The notes: a model not told the origin generated them from the letters alone. A DNA stretch of 64,000 bases from Acidobacterium sp. S8 (GCF_009765985.1 NZ_LMUM01000026.1:1-64000); one strand, 5' to 3'; positions 1 through 8,346 are shown, counted from the first letter of the stretch. Program-made: numbers and translations.

Positions 1-218
1 TCTTGATGGTGGTAAGAGGGCAGAAATTCTATACCGGAAAGCTCGGAAGACGATCACCAAACCAAATTCCGTCCTGGTTCGGGCGCTTGTGGTTTTTCGC
101 AGGAGCCATAATGACGTTGTATATAGGAATCAGAAATCTTCGATGACACTACTTGCACCGCTCCCACCCCTGTGGTACAACATAAATACATTCAAGTTTG
201 CTCTTCATGAGCGGACAT
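1..218. other. Upstream non-coding stretch, no gene recognised
   Basis: I see no open reading frame with a recognisable product here on either strand. The stretch leads into the riboswitch that starts at 219 and may hold the promoter for the threonine-synthase-like operon. It could also contain the distal end of a gene lying to the left of the window, but nothing supports that. Confidence 0.5.
153..181 (+). promoter_or_regulatory. Weak sigma-70-like promoter candidate for the riboswitch operon
   Basis: TTGCAC (153-158) and TACAAC (176-181) are separated by 17 bases, which is the right spacing. The hexamers match the consensus only partly (3/6 and 4/6). The implied transcription start near 188 would give a transcript beginning about 30 bases before the riboswitch P1 helix, which is sensible. 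This is inference only. Confidence 0.25.
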
Positions 219-336
219 GAATTTCATGCAGAGTGGCTGAGGGACGGGCCCTGTGACGCCACGACAACCGGCTCAAGCAATTTGAGACATCGGTGTCAAC
301 TCTCGCTCACCTTAAGTGGTGGGGAACATGAGATTC
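219..336 (+). promoter_or_regulatory. SAM-I (S-box) riboswitch aptamer
   Basis: The conserved S-box core is present: AGAG (230-233), GAGGGA (239-244), GGCCC (247-251), TGA (254-256) and AACCGG (266-271). P2 can form between TGGC (234-237) and GCCA (258-261). P1 is a 10-bp helix between GAATTTCATG (219-228) and CATGAGATTC (327-336), with one G-U wobble. SAM-I aptamers bind S-adenosylmethionine and normally switch off methionine or sulfur genes. This one lies directly upstream of a threonine-synthase-like gene and a sulfur-carrier-like gene, so it suggests that those genes serve sulfur or methionine metabolism. Confidence 0.92.
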
Positions 337-374
337 GGGGTGCTGGCTGTATCGCATCTCGCTAAATCCCAGGT

Positions 375-418
375 GTTAGGCAGTACCGGTAGTAGAGCAG
401 TACCTAAACGAGTTTTTT
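375..418 (+). terminator. Possible riboswitch expression-platform terminator
   Basis: An imperfect hairpin forms between GTTAGG (375-380) and CCTAAAC (403-409), with inner TAC/GTA pairing. It is followed after four bases by a T6 run (413-418). It sits between the SAM-I aptamer and the coding sequence, where an expression platform belongs. The stem has a bulge and the T run is slightly offset, so its strength is uncertain. Confidence 0.5.
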
Positions 419-479
419 GTCGTCACGTTGTGCCCGTGCATTCGTGCACCCGTTTTAGTCTACGGGTCCACAAAAGCTG

Positions 480-499
480 CTCTCGGAAGCGAGGGTAGG
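480..499 (+). promoter_or_regulatory. Hairpin covering the ribosome-binding site of the ThrC-like gene
   Basis: CTCTCG (480-485) can pair with CGAGGG (490-495) across a GAAG loop, sequestering the GAGGG part of the Shine-Dalgarno region just before the ATG at 500. A translational layer of control is possible but not demonstrated. A short GTGCA/TGCAC hairpin (436-449) lies just upstream. Confidence 0.35.
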
Positions 500-1771
500 A
501 TGGCTATATCTTACGAGTTGTGTTGTCGGGAGTGCGGTAAGCGCTATGAAAACGCGCCGCTCTCGATTTGTGACGAGTGTTTCTCGCCGCTGGAAGTACA
601 GGTTGATCTCGACGCCGCCAAAAAGACGGTGACCCGCGAATCGATTGCGCAGGGTCCCACGAATATGTGGCGCTACCAATCACTGTTGCCCGTTCCTGAG
701 AATTACGTTCCGCAGACGCCTGCGGGATGGACGCCGCTGGTGAAGGCTCCCCGGCTGGCCGAGCGCATTGGCGCCAAGAATCTCTATATCAAGAACGATG
801 CCGTGTGCATGCCTACGCTGAGCTTCAAGGATCGCGTGGTAGCGGTGGCGCTGGCGAATGCGCAGATCTTTGGTTTCGATACGGTGGGCTGCTCGTCGAC
901 AGGGAACCTGGCGAACTCAGTGGCGGCACAGGCAGCGCGGCTGGGGCTGAAGACTTACATTCTTGTGCCGGCTGATCTGGAAGCGGCGAAGATCCTCAAC
1001 ACGCAGGTCTATGGCGCTAACCTGATTCGCATTGACGGCAACTATGATCACGTGAACCGGCTCTCGTCGCAGATTGCGGACCGCTACAACTGGGGCTTTG
1101 TGAATGTGAACCTGCGGCCCTATTACGCGGAAGGCTCGAAGACAGTGGGCTTTGAAATTGCCGAGCAGCTGGGCTGGCGCTTGCCGGATAACGTTGTGGT
1201 TCCCATGGCTGGCGGATCGCTGATTACGAAGATTCGCAAGGCCTTCAAGGAGCTGATTGCACTGGGCCTCGTCGAACCCAAAGATGTGCGCTTCTTTGGC
1301 GCGCAGGCTACAGGATGCTCGCCCATTGCACGCGCTGTAAAGACAGGTGCGGATCACATTGAGCCGCAGCGGCCTGCAACCATTGCGCGATCGCTGGCGA
1401 TTGGGAATCCGGCAGACGGTATCTATGCGGCGAAGGCGATTCGCGAGAGCGGCGGCTGGGCTGAGGATGTGTCGGATGTGGAGATTGTTTCGGGGATTCA
1501 GGAGCTTGCGGAGACCGAAGGCATCTTTACCGAAACGGCGGGCGGCGTGACGACGGCTGTGACGGCGCGGCTGTATGCGCACGGGCGTATCAAGCCGGAT
1601 GAGCTGACGGTGACCTGCATCACTGGCAACGGCCTGAAGACGACGGATGTGCTGGCTGGCGCGTATGAGACGGAAGCAGCGATTCGTCCACGGCTGACGG
1701 ATTTTGAGAATTACATCAACGAAATTAAGGAATTGAACGAGCTGGTATCGGGAGGCGTAGATGTCCGTTAG
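500..1771 (+). CDS. thrC: Threonine-synthase-like PLP enzyme
   Basis: A 423-residue fold-type II PLP enzyme of the threonine synthase family. A zinc-ribbon-like segment at the N-terminus has C9-x2-C12 and C24-x2-C27. The Schiff-base lysine is K110 in PTLSFKDR, and a glycine-rich phosphate-binding segment (MAGGSLIT) follows. Threonine synthase converts O-phosphohomoserine to threonine. The ATG at 500 is preferred over the in-frame ATG at 428 because it follows GAGGGTAGG and keeps the leader outside the protein. The last 11 bases overlap the downstream sulfur-carrier-like gene, so the two are probably translationally coupled. The SAM-I riboswitch upstream is unexpected for plain threonine synthesis. 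An alternative role is as a sulfhydrylase that uses an activated homoserine and a protein thiocarboxylate. Family membership is certain; the physiological product is not. Confidence 0.9.
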   Translation: MAISYELCCRECGKRYENAPLSICDECFSPLEVQVDLDAAKKTVTRESIAQGPTNMWRYQSLLPVPENYVPQTPAGWTPLVKAPRLAERIGAKNLYIKNDAVCMPTLSFKDRVVAVALANAQIFGFDTVGCSSTGNLANSVAAQAARLGLKTYILVPADLEAAKILNTQVYGANLIRIDGNYDHVNRLSSQIADRYNWGFVNVNLRPYYAEGSKTVGFEIAEQLGWRLPDNVVVPMAGGSLITKIRKAFKELIALGLVEPKDVRFFGAQATGCSPIARAVKTGADHIEPQRPATIARSLAIGNPADGIYAAKAIRESGGWAEDVSDVEIVSGIQELAETEGIFTETAGGVTTAVTARLYAHGRIKPDELTVTCITGNGLKTTDVLAGAYETEAAIRPRLTDFENYINEIKELNELVSGGVDVR

Positions 1772-2123
1772 AGTTTTGTTGCCGAATGCATTTCAGAAGC
1801 ACACGAACGGCGCGAAGGAAATTCAATCGAGCGCGTCGAACCTGCCGCAGCTGCTGGATGAGATCGAAGTTACATTTCCTGATTTGAAGTCGCACCTGCG
1901 AGATGAGACGGGCAATGTGCGGCGGTTTATCAACTTCTATGTGAACGAGGAAGATATTCGCTTTCTCGGAAATGAGAAGTATGCGTTTCAGGATGGCGAT
2001 GAAGTGCTGGTGATTCCTTCGATTGCCGGCGGGTCCTGGCCGGACGGGCCCACGCGCTTTGCGCCGAATGGCCACTGTTCCTGCTGTTCGTATTGTGGAC
2101 AGGAAGATTGCAGCTGCTATTAA
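1761..2123 (+). CDS. MoaD/ThiS-family sulfur-carrier-like protein with Cys-rich C-terminal extension
   Basis: A 120-residue protein whose first 91 residues look like a ubiquitin-fold sulfur carrier (MoaD/ThiS/CysO type): a short beta-grasp domain ending in DEVLVIPSIAGG. In this family the terminal Gly-Gly is adenylated and thiocarboxylated to donate sulfur. Here Gly90-Gly91 is followed by a further 29 residues containing six cysteines (106, 108, 109, 112, 117, 119). A protease would have to expose the Gly-Gly, as is known for some carriers with C-terminal extensions. The start codon overlaps the end of the ThrC-like gene, with GGGAGG just upstream as ribosome-binding site. The context suggests a carrier/acceptor-enzyme pair under SAM control. 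No processing protease or activating enzyme is present in the window. Confidence 0.85.
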   Translation: MSVRVLLPNAFQKHTNGAKEIQSSASNLPQLLDEIEVTFPDLKSHLRDETGNVRRFINFYVNEEDIRFLGNEKYAFQDGDEVLVIPSIAGGSWPDGPTRFAPNGHCSCCSYCGQEDCSCY

Positions 2124-2149
2124 GATTCCCCCAACGGCCCTCCCTATGG

Positions 2150-2183
2150 AATGCGCGGATTTCGATCCGCGCATTTCTTTTTT
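2150..2183 (+). terminator. Intrinsic terminator of the ThrC/sulfur-carrier operon
   Basis: A perfect 11-bp stem, AATGCGCGGAT (2150-2160) with ATCCGCGCATT (2165-2175), closes a TTCG loop and is followed by a T-rich tail to 2183. It ends the operon just before the convergent Lrp/AsnC gene. Confidence 0.93.
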
Positions 2184-2192
2184 GAGGGCGTT

Positions 2193-2645
2193 TTATCTCA
2201 GCCGAGAGAGATCGTGCGCACGCCGCTCTACTGGCGAGGAAAAGACGATGCTGGTGGTGGGGATGCCATACGGGAGTAGCCGCTCGATGACCTTTTCCAG
2301 CCCGGCGATCGATGCTGCGGCGACCTGAAGGAAGAAGGCGTCGCCCCCGGTGACGTGGTGGCACTCACGGACCTCGGGCAGTTCCTTTACGAACTTCAAA
2401 AATGGGTGGTAGCGCGGTCCATCGCAGGTCATGCGGATGATGGCAAGAATCGGCAGGCCTAGTGCTTCGCGGTCCATCTCGATGGTGTAGCCACGGATGA
2501 CGCCGGTGTCCTCCATGCGGCGCAAGCGCTCAGCTGTAGCCGATGCCGACAGGCCGATGCGGCGTCCGAGGTCGGCGAAGGAGGCTCGGGCATCCTTTTG
2601 CAGCTCTTCGAGGAGATTTCTATCGTAGGGGTCGAGGTTTTCCAT
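2193..2645 (-). CDS. Lrp/AsnC-family transcriptional regulator
   Basis: A 150-residue protein with the two-domain Lrp/AsnC layout. The N-terminal helix-turn-helix (about residues 4-50) starts LDPYDRNLLEELQKDAR and includes the IGLSASATAERLRRME recognition region. The C-terminal RAM/ACT-like effector domain (about residues 65-145) contains the VRECHHVTGGDAFFLQV segment. These proteins form octamers or dimers that sense amino acids. The gene is divergent from hutH with 110 bases between the two starts, so it may control the hut operon and itself. That is inference; the ligand could be histidine or another amino acid. No HutC-type (GntR) or HutP-type regulator is present nearby. Confidence 0.93.
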   Translation of the reverse strand: MENLDPYDRNLLEELQKDARASFADLGRRIGLSASATAERLRRMEDTGVIRGYTIEMDREALGLPILAIIRMTCDGPRYHPFLKFVKELPEVRECHHVTGGDAFFLQVAAASIAGLEKVIERLLPYGIPTTSIVFSSPVERRAHDLSRLR

Positions 2646-2755
2646 AGAATCCTCTGAGATAAAGCTGATTATAAGAGCAAAAGATGGAAATACGATGAAA
2701 TTTCGCTCGGATCGATTGTACTGAGGATCAGATTAATCGCTAGCATTCAAGCATT

Positions 2756-4294
2756 ATGGGTTTAGTTCCAATTGCGCTTTTCGGACAGGCGCTCACGATT
2801 GAAGAAATCAGTGCAGTTGCATTCCAGCATCATCCGGTCACAATCAATGAAAAAGCGTGGCCAAAGATCAAGGCTTCGCGGGCGGTTGTCGAGTCGGTTG
2901 TTTCAAGCGGCGAGACTGCTTATGGGATCAATACCGGCTTCGGCAAGCTGGCCGATGTTCGCATTTCAAATGGCGATCTGCGCGCGCTGCAACATAATTT
3001 GGTCCGCAGCCATGCGTGCGGGCTGGGAGAGCCGCTGCCTGAGCCGGAGACGAGGGCGATGCTGCTGCTGCGCGCGAATGTTCTCGCAAAGGGGCATAGC
3101 GGCGTGCGACCTGTTGTGCTGAAGATGCTGGTGTCGCTGCTGAACAGCGGCGTGCATCCGGTGATTCCTGCGCGCGGGTCGGTGGGCGCGAGCGGCGATC
3201 TGGCTCCGCTGGCGCACCTGGCGCTCGCGTTGATTGGCGAGGGCGAGGTGATGTATCGCGGCAGGCGCGTGGGCGCGTGCTGCGCTTTGCGTGAGGCTGG
3301 GATTGAGCCGCTGACGCTTGAGGCGAAAGAGGGGCTGGCGCTGCTGAATGGCACACAGGCGATGGCTGCGACCGGTGCGCTGGCGCTGGAGCGCGCGATG
3401 CGCGCAGTGCAACTCTTCGATCTGGCTGGGGCGATGTCGCTTGAAGCGCTGCGCGGAACACCGACGGCATTCGATGAGCGCATCCATGCGGCACGGCCGC
3501 ATCGGGGGCAGATGGCGGCGGCTGCGCATCTTCGCAGCCTGCTCGAAGAAAGCGAAATTCGCGAGTCGCACCGGCATGACGATCCGCGTGTGCAGGATGC
3601 GTATTGCCTGCGGTGTATGCCGCAGGTGCATGGCGCGGCGCGGGGCGCGTTTGCGCATGTTCGTGAGGTGATTGAGACGGAGGCTGGATCGGCGACGGAT
3701 AATCCGCTGATCTTTGTCGATGAGAGTGGGATTGTGTCTGGAGGAAGCATCCTTTCCGGCGGAAATTTTCATGGTGCTCCGCTGGCGCTGGCATTGGATT
3801 ATGCGGCGATAGCTCTGACGGATTTGATGAGCATCAGCGAGCGACGCATCGATCGGCTGATCAATCCGGATATTAATGAAGGTTTGCCGCCGTTTCTATC
3901 GGATACTCCCGGGGTTTCTTCCGGGCTGATGATTGCGCACGTAGCTGCTGCTGCGCTGCTCAATGAAGCCAAGGTACTGTCGCATCCGGCGAGTGTGGAT
4001 TCGGTGCCGACTTCGGGCGGCAAGGAAGATCATGTGTCGATGGGGATGACGTCGGCGTTGAAGCTGCGGCAGGTGGTGGAGAACGCGGAGAATGTGCTGG
4101 CGATTGAGATGATGTCTGCGGCGCAGGGGCTTGATTATCGTGCTCCGTTGAAAGCTGCGCGGGAAGTGGAACGGGCGCGGGTAGCGGTTCGCGATGTGCT
4201 GCCGCGACTTGTTGAGGATCGCGTGTTATCTGGAGATATTGAACGACTTGCTGGTGAGATCCGACAGGGAGCATTCGACGGATGGAGAAATTAG
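2756..4294 (+). CDS. hutH: Histidine ammonia-lyase
   Basis: A 512-residue enzyme, the normal HutH length, that deaminates L-histidine to trans-urocanate in the cytoplasm. The Ala145-Ser146-Gly147 triad in [14 protein letters not shown] forms the MIO electrophilic cofactor autocatalytically. Other family signatures are [17 protein letters not shown] near residue 55 and [14 protein letters not shown] in the middle. It is the first gene of hutH-hutU-hutG-hutI. No clear Shine-Dalgarno precedes the ATG at 2756. Its stop lies 8 bases before the hutU start and just before the hutU ribosome-binding site, so translation is closely coupled. Confidence 0.97.
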   Translation: MGLVPIALFGQALTIEEISAVAFQHHPVTINEKAWPKIKASRAVVESVVSSGETAYGINTGFGKLADVRISNGDLRALQHNLVRSHACGLGEPLPEPETRAMLLLRANVLAKGHSGVRPVVLKMLVSLLNSGVHPVIPARGSVGASGDLAPLAHLALALIGEGEVMYRGRRVGACCALREAGIEPLTLEAKEGLALLNGTQAMAATGALALERAMRAVQLFDLAGAMSLEALRGTPTAFDERIHAARPHRGQMAAAAHLRSLLEESEIRESHRHDDPRVQDAYCLRCMPQVHGAARGAFAHVREVIETEAGSATDNPLIFVDESGIVSGGSILSGGNFHGAPLALALDYAAIALTDLMSISERRIDRLINPDINEGLPPFLSDTPGVSSGLMIAHVAAAALLNEAKVLSHPASVDSVPTSGGKEDHVSMGMTSALKLRQVVENAENVLAIEMMSAAQGLDYRAPLKAAREVERARVAVRDVLPRLVEDRVLSGDIERLAGEIRQGAFDGWRN

Positions 4295-4302
4295 GAGGAA
4301 CG

Positions 4303-5970
4303 ATGCTGGAGACAACCGCAGAAGTCATTCGCGCGCCGCGCGGCAAAGAGTTGAACACGAAGGGCTGGCAGCAGGAAGCGGCGCTGCGTATGTTGATGAA
4401 CAATCTCGATCCGGAAGTGGCGGAGCGGCCTGATGATCTTGTTGTATATGGCGGGACGGGGCGTGCGGCACGCAACTGGGAGAGTTTTCATGCGATCGTG
4501 CGCGCGCTTAAGACGCTGGAGAACGATGAGACGCTGCTGATTCAATCGGGCAAGCCGGTGGGGATTTTGCGGACGCATGAAGCCGCGCCGCGCGTGCTGC
4601 TTGCCAATTCGAACCTTGTGGGGAAGTGGTCGAACTGGGAGCACTTTCATGAATTGGAGCGCAAGGGGCTGATGATGTATGGCCAGATGACGGCCGGATC
4701 GTGGATATATATCGGCAGCCAGGGCATTGTGCAGGGAACTTACGAAACATTTGCCGAGGCTGGGCGACGGCACTTCGGCAGTCTTGAGGGGAAGCTTGTT
4801 GTCTCCGGTGGCATGGGTGGCATGGGCGGCGCGCAGCCACTGGCCGCGACGATGAATGGCGCGCGTTTTCTGGGCATAGACGTGGATGCTGCGCGAATTG
4901 AGAAGCGGCTGTCGAGTGGATATTGCGACCAGATGGCGTGGACTCTGGATGAAGCACTCGCGATGCTCGATGCCGCAAAGCTTGAGGGAAAGGCGATTTC
5001 TGTCGGGCTGGTGGGGAATGCCGCTGATGTTTTGCCGGAGCTGATTCGCCGCAAAGTTGTGCCTGATGTGCTGACGGACCAGACGAGTGCGCACGATCCG
5101 TTGCATGGTTATGTGCCGAATGGAATGAGTTTGAGCGAGGCGCCGGAGTTGCGTGAGCACAATCCGAAAGAGTACACGCGGCAATCGATGCGGACGATGG
5201 GCGAACATGTGCAGGCCATGCTGGAACTGAAACGCATGGGCGCGGTGACGTTTGACTATGGCAATAATCTGCGCACGCAGGCGAAGCTTGCCGGGGTTGA
5301 GGATGCGTATGAGATTCCGGGGTTTGTGCCGGAGTATATTCGTCCGCTGTTCTGCGAAGGCAAAGGGCCGTTTCGCTGGGTTGCGCTGTCGGGCGATGCA
5401 GAAGATATCTATCGCACGGACAGGCTTGTGCTGGAGATGTTCCCTGGGGACGAGAGCCTGAGCCGCTGGATTAAGCTGGCGCAGGAGCGCATTCATTTTC
5501 AGGGGCTGCCGGCGCGTATTTGCTGGTTAGGTTATGGACAGCGGGTGAAGCTGGGCGTCGCGATGAATGAGCTGGTGCGCAATGGCGAGATCAGCGCGCC
5601 GATTGTGATTGGACGCGATCATCTGGATGCAGGTTCCGTTGCTTCGCCTTATCGCGAAACGGAAGGCATGCTGGATGGCTCGGATGCGGTGGCGGACTGG
5701 CCTTTGCTGAATGCGCTGGTGAATACTGCGGCGGGTGCGTCATGGGTAAGTATCCACAATGGCGGCGGCGTGGGAATTGGCTACTCGCATCATGCGGGAA
5801 TGGTTGTGGTCGCTGACGGCACGGAGCTTGCGGCGCAGCGGCTGGAGCGCGTGCTGACGACCGATCCGGGGATGGGCGTACTGCGGCATGTGGACGCGGG
5901 ATATCGAAAAGCCATCGACTTTGCGAAAGAGAAGGGCATTCGCGTGCCGATGCATGAGGGCCGCGCATGA
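4303..5970 (+). CDS. hutU: Urocanate hydratase
   Basis: A 555-residue urocanase that converts urocanate to 4-imidazolone-5-propionate using tightly bound NAD+. It is recognised from [12 protein letters not shown], the glycine-rich NAD-binding segment [17 protein letters not shown], and the late [12 protein letters not shown] segment containing the conserved active-site cysteine. [17 protein letters not shown] near the C-terminus is also typical. The ATG at 4303 is chosen because AGGAGG lies 5-6 bases upstream and the resulting length matches the family; the ATG at 4282 lies inside hutH and lacks such a site. The stop overlaps the hutG start in an ATGA. Confidence 0.97.
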   Translation: MLETTAEVIRAPRGKELNTKGWQQEAALRMLMNNLDPEVAERPDDLVVYGGTGRAARNWESFHAIVRALKTLENDETLLIQSGKPVGILRTHEAAPRVLLANSNLVGKWSNWEHFHELERKGLMMYGQMTAGSWIYIGSQGIVQGTYETFAEAGRRHFGSLEGKLVVSGGMGGMGGAQPLAATMNGARFLGIDVDAARIEKRLSSGYCDQMAWTLDEALAMLDAAKLEGKAISVGLVGNAADVLPELIRRKVVPDVLTDQTSAHDPLHGYVPNGMSLSEAPELREHNPKEYTRQSMRTMGEHVQAMLELKRMGAVTFDYGNNLRTQAKLAGVEDAYEIPGFVPEYIRPLFCEGKGPFRWVALSGDAEDIYRTDRLVLEMFPGDESLSRWIKLAQERIHFQGLPARICWLGYGQRVKLGVAMNELVRNGEISAPIVIGRDHLDAGSVASPYRETEGMLDGSDAVADWPLLNALVNTAAGASWVSIHNGGGVGIGYSHHAGMVVVADGTELAAQRLERVLTTDPGMGVLRHVDAGYRKAIDFAKEKGIRVPMHEGRA

Positions 5971-6887
5971 GCGCGTTGCACGAGGATCCATACTGGCCGC
6001 GCGCGCAGAGCTGGCTTGCGGGTGAATCTTTGCCAACGGCACGTGGATTGTTGCGCGTGCTTGGCGCGCCCCTGACGCTCGGCTCGATTACGCCGAGCCG
6101 TTGCGATCTTGCTCCGCAAGCGGTTCGCGATGCGCTATTACGCTTCAGCACGTGTGACGCTGCACATGGACGCGACGTGCGTGATTTGCGCGTGGAGGAT
6201 CTGGGTGATCTGGCGCTGGCGCAATTGACCGTGGAAAATGCGCAACTGCCGATCGAACAGGCTGTGCGGAATGCGGCTGCGGGTGCTGATGCGGTTGTTC
6301 TACTTGGTGGCGACAATTCGATCACGCGATCTGCTCTGCATGGTATGCATGAAGATTTGCAACGGTGCGGATTACTTACTCTGGATGCTCATCTCGACCT
6401 GCGCACTCTGGAAGGCGGCTTGCGTAATGGGAACCCTGTACGGGCGTTGCTGGATGATGGGCTGCCCGGTAAGAACATTGTGCAGGTCGGCATCCAATCG
6501 TTCGCAAACTCCGCGGCATATTTTCAAGTAGCGAAAGACGCCGGTATTCGCGTGATTCCAGTGGAACAGCTGGTAGATGAGGGTGTGAAAACTCTATTGG
6601 AACGGGTCTTGCAGGATCTTGCAGAGAAGGTAGACGTCATTTATGTCGATCTCGATCTGGACGTGATGGACCGCGCATTTGCGCCTGCGACAGCGGGGGC
6701 GCGTCCAGGTGGACTGACTCCGCTCGATATTCGACGCGCTGCTTATCTGTGCGGCGCGCATCCAAAGGTGCGGGTGATGGACCTTGTTGAAATGGATCCC
6801 ACACGTGACAGCAATGATGTGACGGCGATGGCAGCGGCTGCCTGTCTTTTGTCGTTTGCTTCCGGGCTTCTGGGGAGCCTGGAATGA
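5967..6887 (+). CDS. hutG: Formimidoylglutamase (arginase superfamily)
   Basis: A 306-residue ureohydrolase-fold enzyme predicted to hydrolyse N-formimidoyl-L-glutamate to glutamate and formamide. The binuclear manganese motifs are visible: GGDNS (residues 114-118), DAHLDLR (140-146) and DLDVMD (230-235). The first motif has Asn117 where arginases and agmatinases have a metal-binding His (GGDHS); the same replacement is known in some formimidoylglutamases. Position between hutU and hutI, with ATGA overlaps on both sides, strongly supports the HutG role over agmatinase or arginase. Degradation here therefore ends directly in glutamate and formamide. Confidence 0.92.
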   Translation: MSALHEDPYWPRAQSWLAGESLPTARGLLRVLGAPLTLGSITPSRCDLAPQAVRDALLRFSTCDAAHGRDVRDLRVEDLGDLALAQLTVENAQLPIEQAVRNAAAGADAVVLLGGDNSITRSALHGMHEDLQRCGLLTLDAHLDLRTLEGGLRNGNPVRALLDDGLPGKNIVQVGIQSFANSAAYFQVAKDAGIRVIPVEQLVDEGVKTLLERVLQDLAEKVDVIYVDLDLDVMDRAFAPATAGARPGGLTPLDIRRAAYLCGAHPKVRVMDLVEMDPTRDSNDVTAMAAAACLLSFASGLLGSLE

Positions 6888-8128
6888 GTGTATCCGTATT
6901 AGTTACAAATTGCTCCCAGTTGGTAACGATGGCGGGGCCGGATCGCCCGCGCACTTGTAAAGAGATGCGCGAGCTAGGCATTGTGCACGATGGCGCAATG
7001 TTTTTGCGCGATGGGCGTATTGCCGCGGTTGGCTCGCGTGCGGAAGTAGAGTTGCTGGCAGAGCCGAATACGCAGGTTGTTGATGCGGGTGGCCGCGTGA
7101 CGATGCCGGGATTCGTGGATGCGCATACGCATCTGATTTTTGCTGGAAACCGCGCTGATGAGTTTGAGATGCGCTGCTCGGGAATGACCTATCAGCAGAT
7201 TGCGGAGCGTGGCGGCGGGATTCGTTCGACGGTTCGCAAGACGCGCGCAGCGACGGAAGAAGAACTGATTGCGGTCGGGCAGAAGCATGCGCAGCGGTTT
7301 CTGCGCGGCGGCACGACGACGGTCGAGACGAAGTCAGGTTACGGGTTGACGCTTGATGATGAGTTAAAGATATTGCGGGCTGTGCGGGCCGTTTCGCGGA
7401 CTACGCCGTTGCGTTGTGTGCCTACGTTTCTGGGTGCGCATGAGATTCCAGATGAGTACAAAGGACGACCGGATGCGTACGTCGATCTGGTTGTCGAGGA
7501 GATGCTGCCTGCGGTTACGCGGGAATCGCTGGCGAAGTTCTGCGATGTGTTCTGCGAGGATAAGGTTTTCAACGTGAAGCAGACGGAGCGTGTCTTGCGT
7601 GCTGCGAAGAAGCTTGGATTGGGATTACGCGTGCATGCGGACCAGTTCACTTCGAGCAGCGCAGTTGAACTGGCGGCTGCTCTTGGCGCGAAGACGGTGG
7701 ATCATTTGGAGCAGACGACTGCTGATTCAATTGCGGCGATGAAGCAGGCGGGAGTGCAGCCGGTGCTGCTGCCGGGATCAGTATATGCGATTGGTTCGCA
7801 GAAGTATGCACCTGCGCGGGCGATGATCGATGCCGGGCTTCCGGTTGTGATTGCCACGGATTTCAATCCGGGCTCTTCGCCGACGGCTTCGATGACGATG
7901 GTTCTCTCGCTCGCCTGCACGCAGATGAAGATGACTCCGGCGGAGGCTGTGACGGCGGCAACGATCAACGCAGCTTACAGCCTGAATCTGGGGCATGAGG
8001 TTGGCAGCCTGAAAGCGGGCAAGGTTGCGGACTTCGTGATTCACGATGCGGAGGATTACCGTGAGCTGGCTTACTTTTTTGGGAGCCATCGCGCGCACCG
8101 GGTCTTTGCGGCGGGCGCTGAAGTTTGA
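6884..8128 (+). CDS. hutI: Imidazolonepropionase
   Basis: A 414-residue amidohydrolase-superfamily enzyme that opens the ring of 4-imidazolone-5-propionate to give formimidoylglutamate. The N-terminal metal motif HTH is in PGFVDAHTHLIFAGNRADEF. Other family segments are RGGTTTVETKSGYGL, RVHADQFTSSSAVELA with a further metal His, TVDHLEQT, and the catalytic-Asp region IATDFNPGSSPT. The start overlaps the hutG stop (ATGA), completing a four-gene overlapping operon. The last codons overlap a candidate promoter for the downstream ilvA leader. Confidence 0.97.
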   Translation: MSVSVLVTNCSQLVTMAGPDRPRTCKEMRELGIVHDGAMFLRDGRIAAVGSRAEVELLAEPNTQVVDAGGRVTMPGFVDAHTHLIFAGNRADEFEMRCSGMTYQQIAERGGGIRSTVRKTRAATEEELIAVGQKHAQRFLRGGTTTVETKSGYGLTLDDELKILRAVRAVSRTTPLRCVPTFLGAHEIPDEYKGRPDAYVDLVVEEMLPAVTRESLAKFCDVFCEDKVFNVKQTERVLRAAKKLGLGLRVHADQFTSSSAVELAAALGAKTVDHLEQTTADSIAAMKQAGVQPVLLPGSVYAIGSQKYAPARAMIDAGLPVVIATDFNPGSSPTASMTMVLSLACTQMKMTPAEAVTAATINAAYSLNLGHEVGSLKAGKVADFVIHDAEDYRELAYFFGSHRAHRVFAAGAEV

Positions 8129-8152
8129 CGGTGCTTCCTCCGGTCTGATACT
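8125..8152 (+). promoter_or_regulatory. Candidate promoter of the ilvA leader
   Basis: TTGACG (8125-8130, 5/6 match to -35) and GATACT (8147-8152, 4/6 match to -10) are 16 bases apart. Transcription would start near 8159-8161, only about 8 bases before the leader-peptide ATG at 8168. That fits the absence of a Shine-Dalgarno site there, giving a nearly leaderless message. Confidence 0.5.
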
Positions 8153-8167
8153 CATATCTCAACCGCT

Positions 8168-8287
8168 ATGGAAATTTACAACGATGACCGTGTGATATCT
8201 GCTCCTGCTTCGCAGAGCTGCGCCGGTTCGATTTCCATTTGCATTCACATCATTCGAATTAGCTTCGAACAAGATGCGGGTGCGTAG
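8168..8287 (+). CDS. Isoleucine-rich leader peptide of the ilvA attenuator
   Basis: A 39-codon open frame, ATG to TAG, located between hutI and ilvA. Codons 22-31 read ISICIHIIRI, that is six isoleucines in ten residues, far above chance. The frame ends 26 bases before an intrinsic terminator that precedes ilvA, whose product makes the first intermediate dedicated to isoleucine. This is the layout of ribosome-mediated attenuation: scarcity of charged tRNA-Ile would stall the ribosome on the Ile run. No Shine-Dalgarno is evident, which fits the very short predicted 5' end. The exact start (ATG 8168 or GTG 8192) is uncertain; the Ile run is in the same frame for both. Confidence 0.72.
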   Translation: MEIYNDDRVISAPASQSCAGSISICIHIIRISFEQDAGA

Positions 8288-8326
8288 GCGACGAGAGTTT
8301 TAGAGCAGCATGAAGCCACCACCCGC
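8276..8326 (+). promoter_or_regulatory. Candidate antiterminator pairing of the ilvA attenuator
   Basis: GCGGGTG (8276-8282), inside the last codons of the leader peptide, is complementary to CACCCGC (8320-8326), which begins in the 5' arm of the terminator and covers its loop. A ribosome stalled on the Ile codons (8231-8260) would leave 8276-8282 free to pair and block the terminator. One that reaches the stop codon (8285-8287) would cover it. The overlap with the terminator stem is only about two bases, so this model needs structural testing. Confidence 0.5.
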
Positions 8327-8346
8327 AGCGGTTGGTGGCTTTTTTA
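8313..8346 (+). terminator. Intrinsic terminator upstream of ilvA (attenuator)
   Basis: AAGCCACCA (8313-8321) pairs perfectly with TGGTGGCTT (8333-8341) and is followed by a T-rich tail. It lies between the leader peptide and ilvA, so unregulated it would stop ilvA transcription. It may also terminate the hut operon. Confidence 0.9.

Noticed and set aside
436-456. Second terminator before the ThrC-like gene (GTGCA/TGCAC hairpin, then TTTT)
   Set aside because: The stem is only five base pairs and the T run is short; more likely incidental leader structure.
4291-5496. Long minus-strand open frame (401 codons) opposite hutU
   Set aside because: It is an antisense shadow of a GC-rich gene: composition is Arg/His/Gln-rich with no recognisable domain, and hutU on the other strand is certain.
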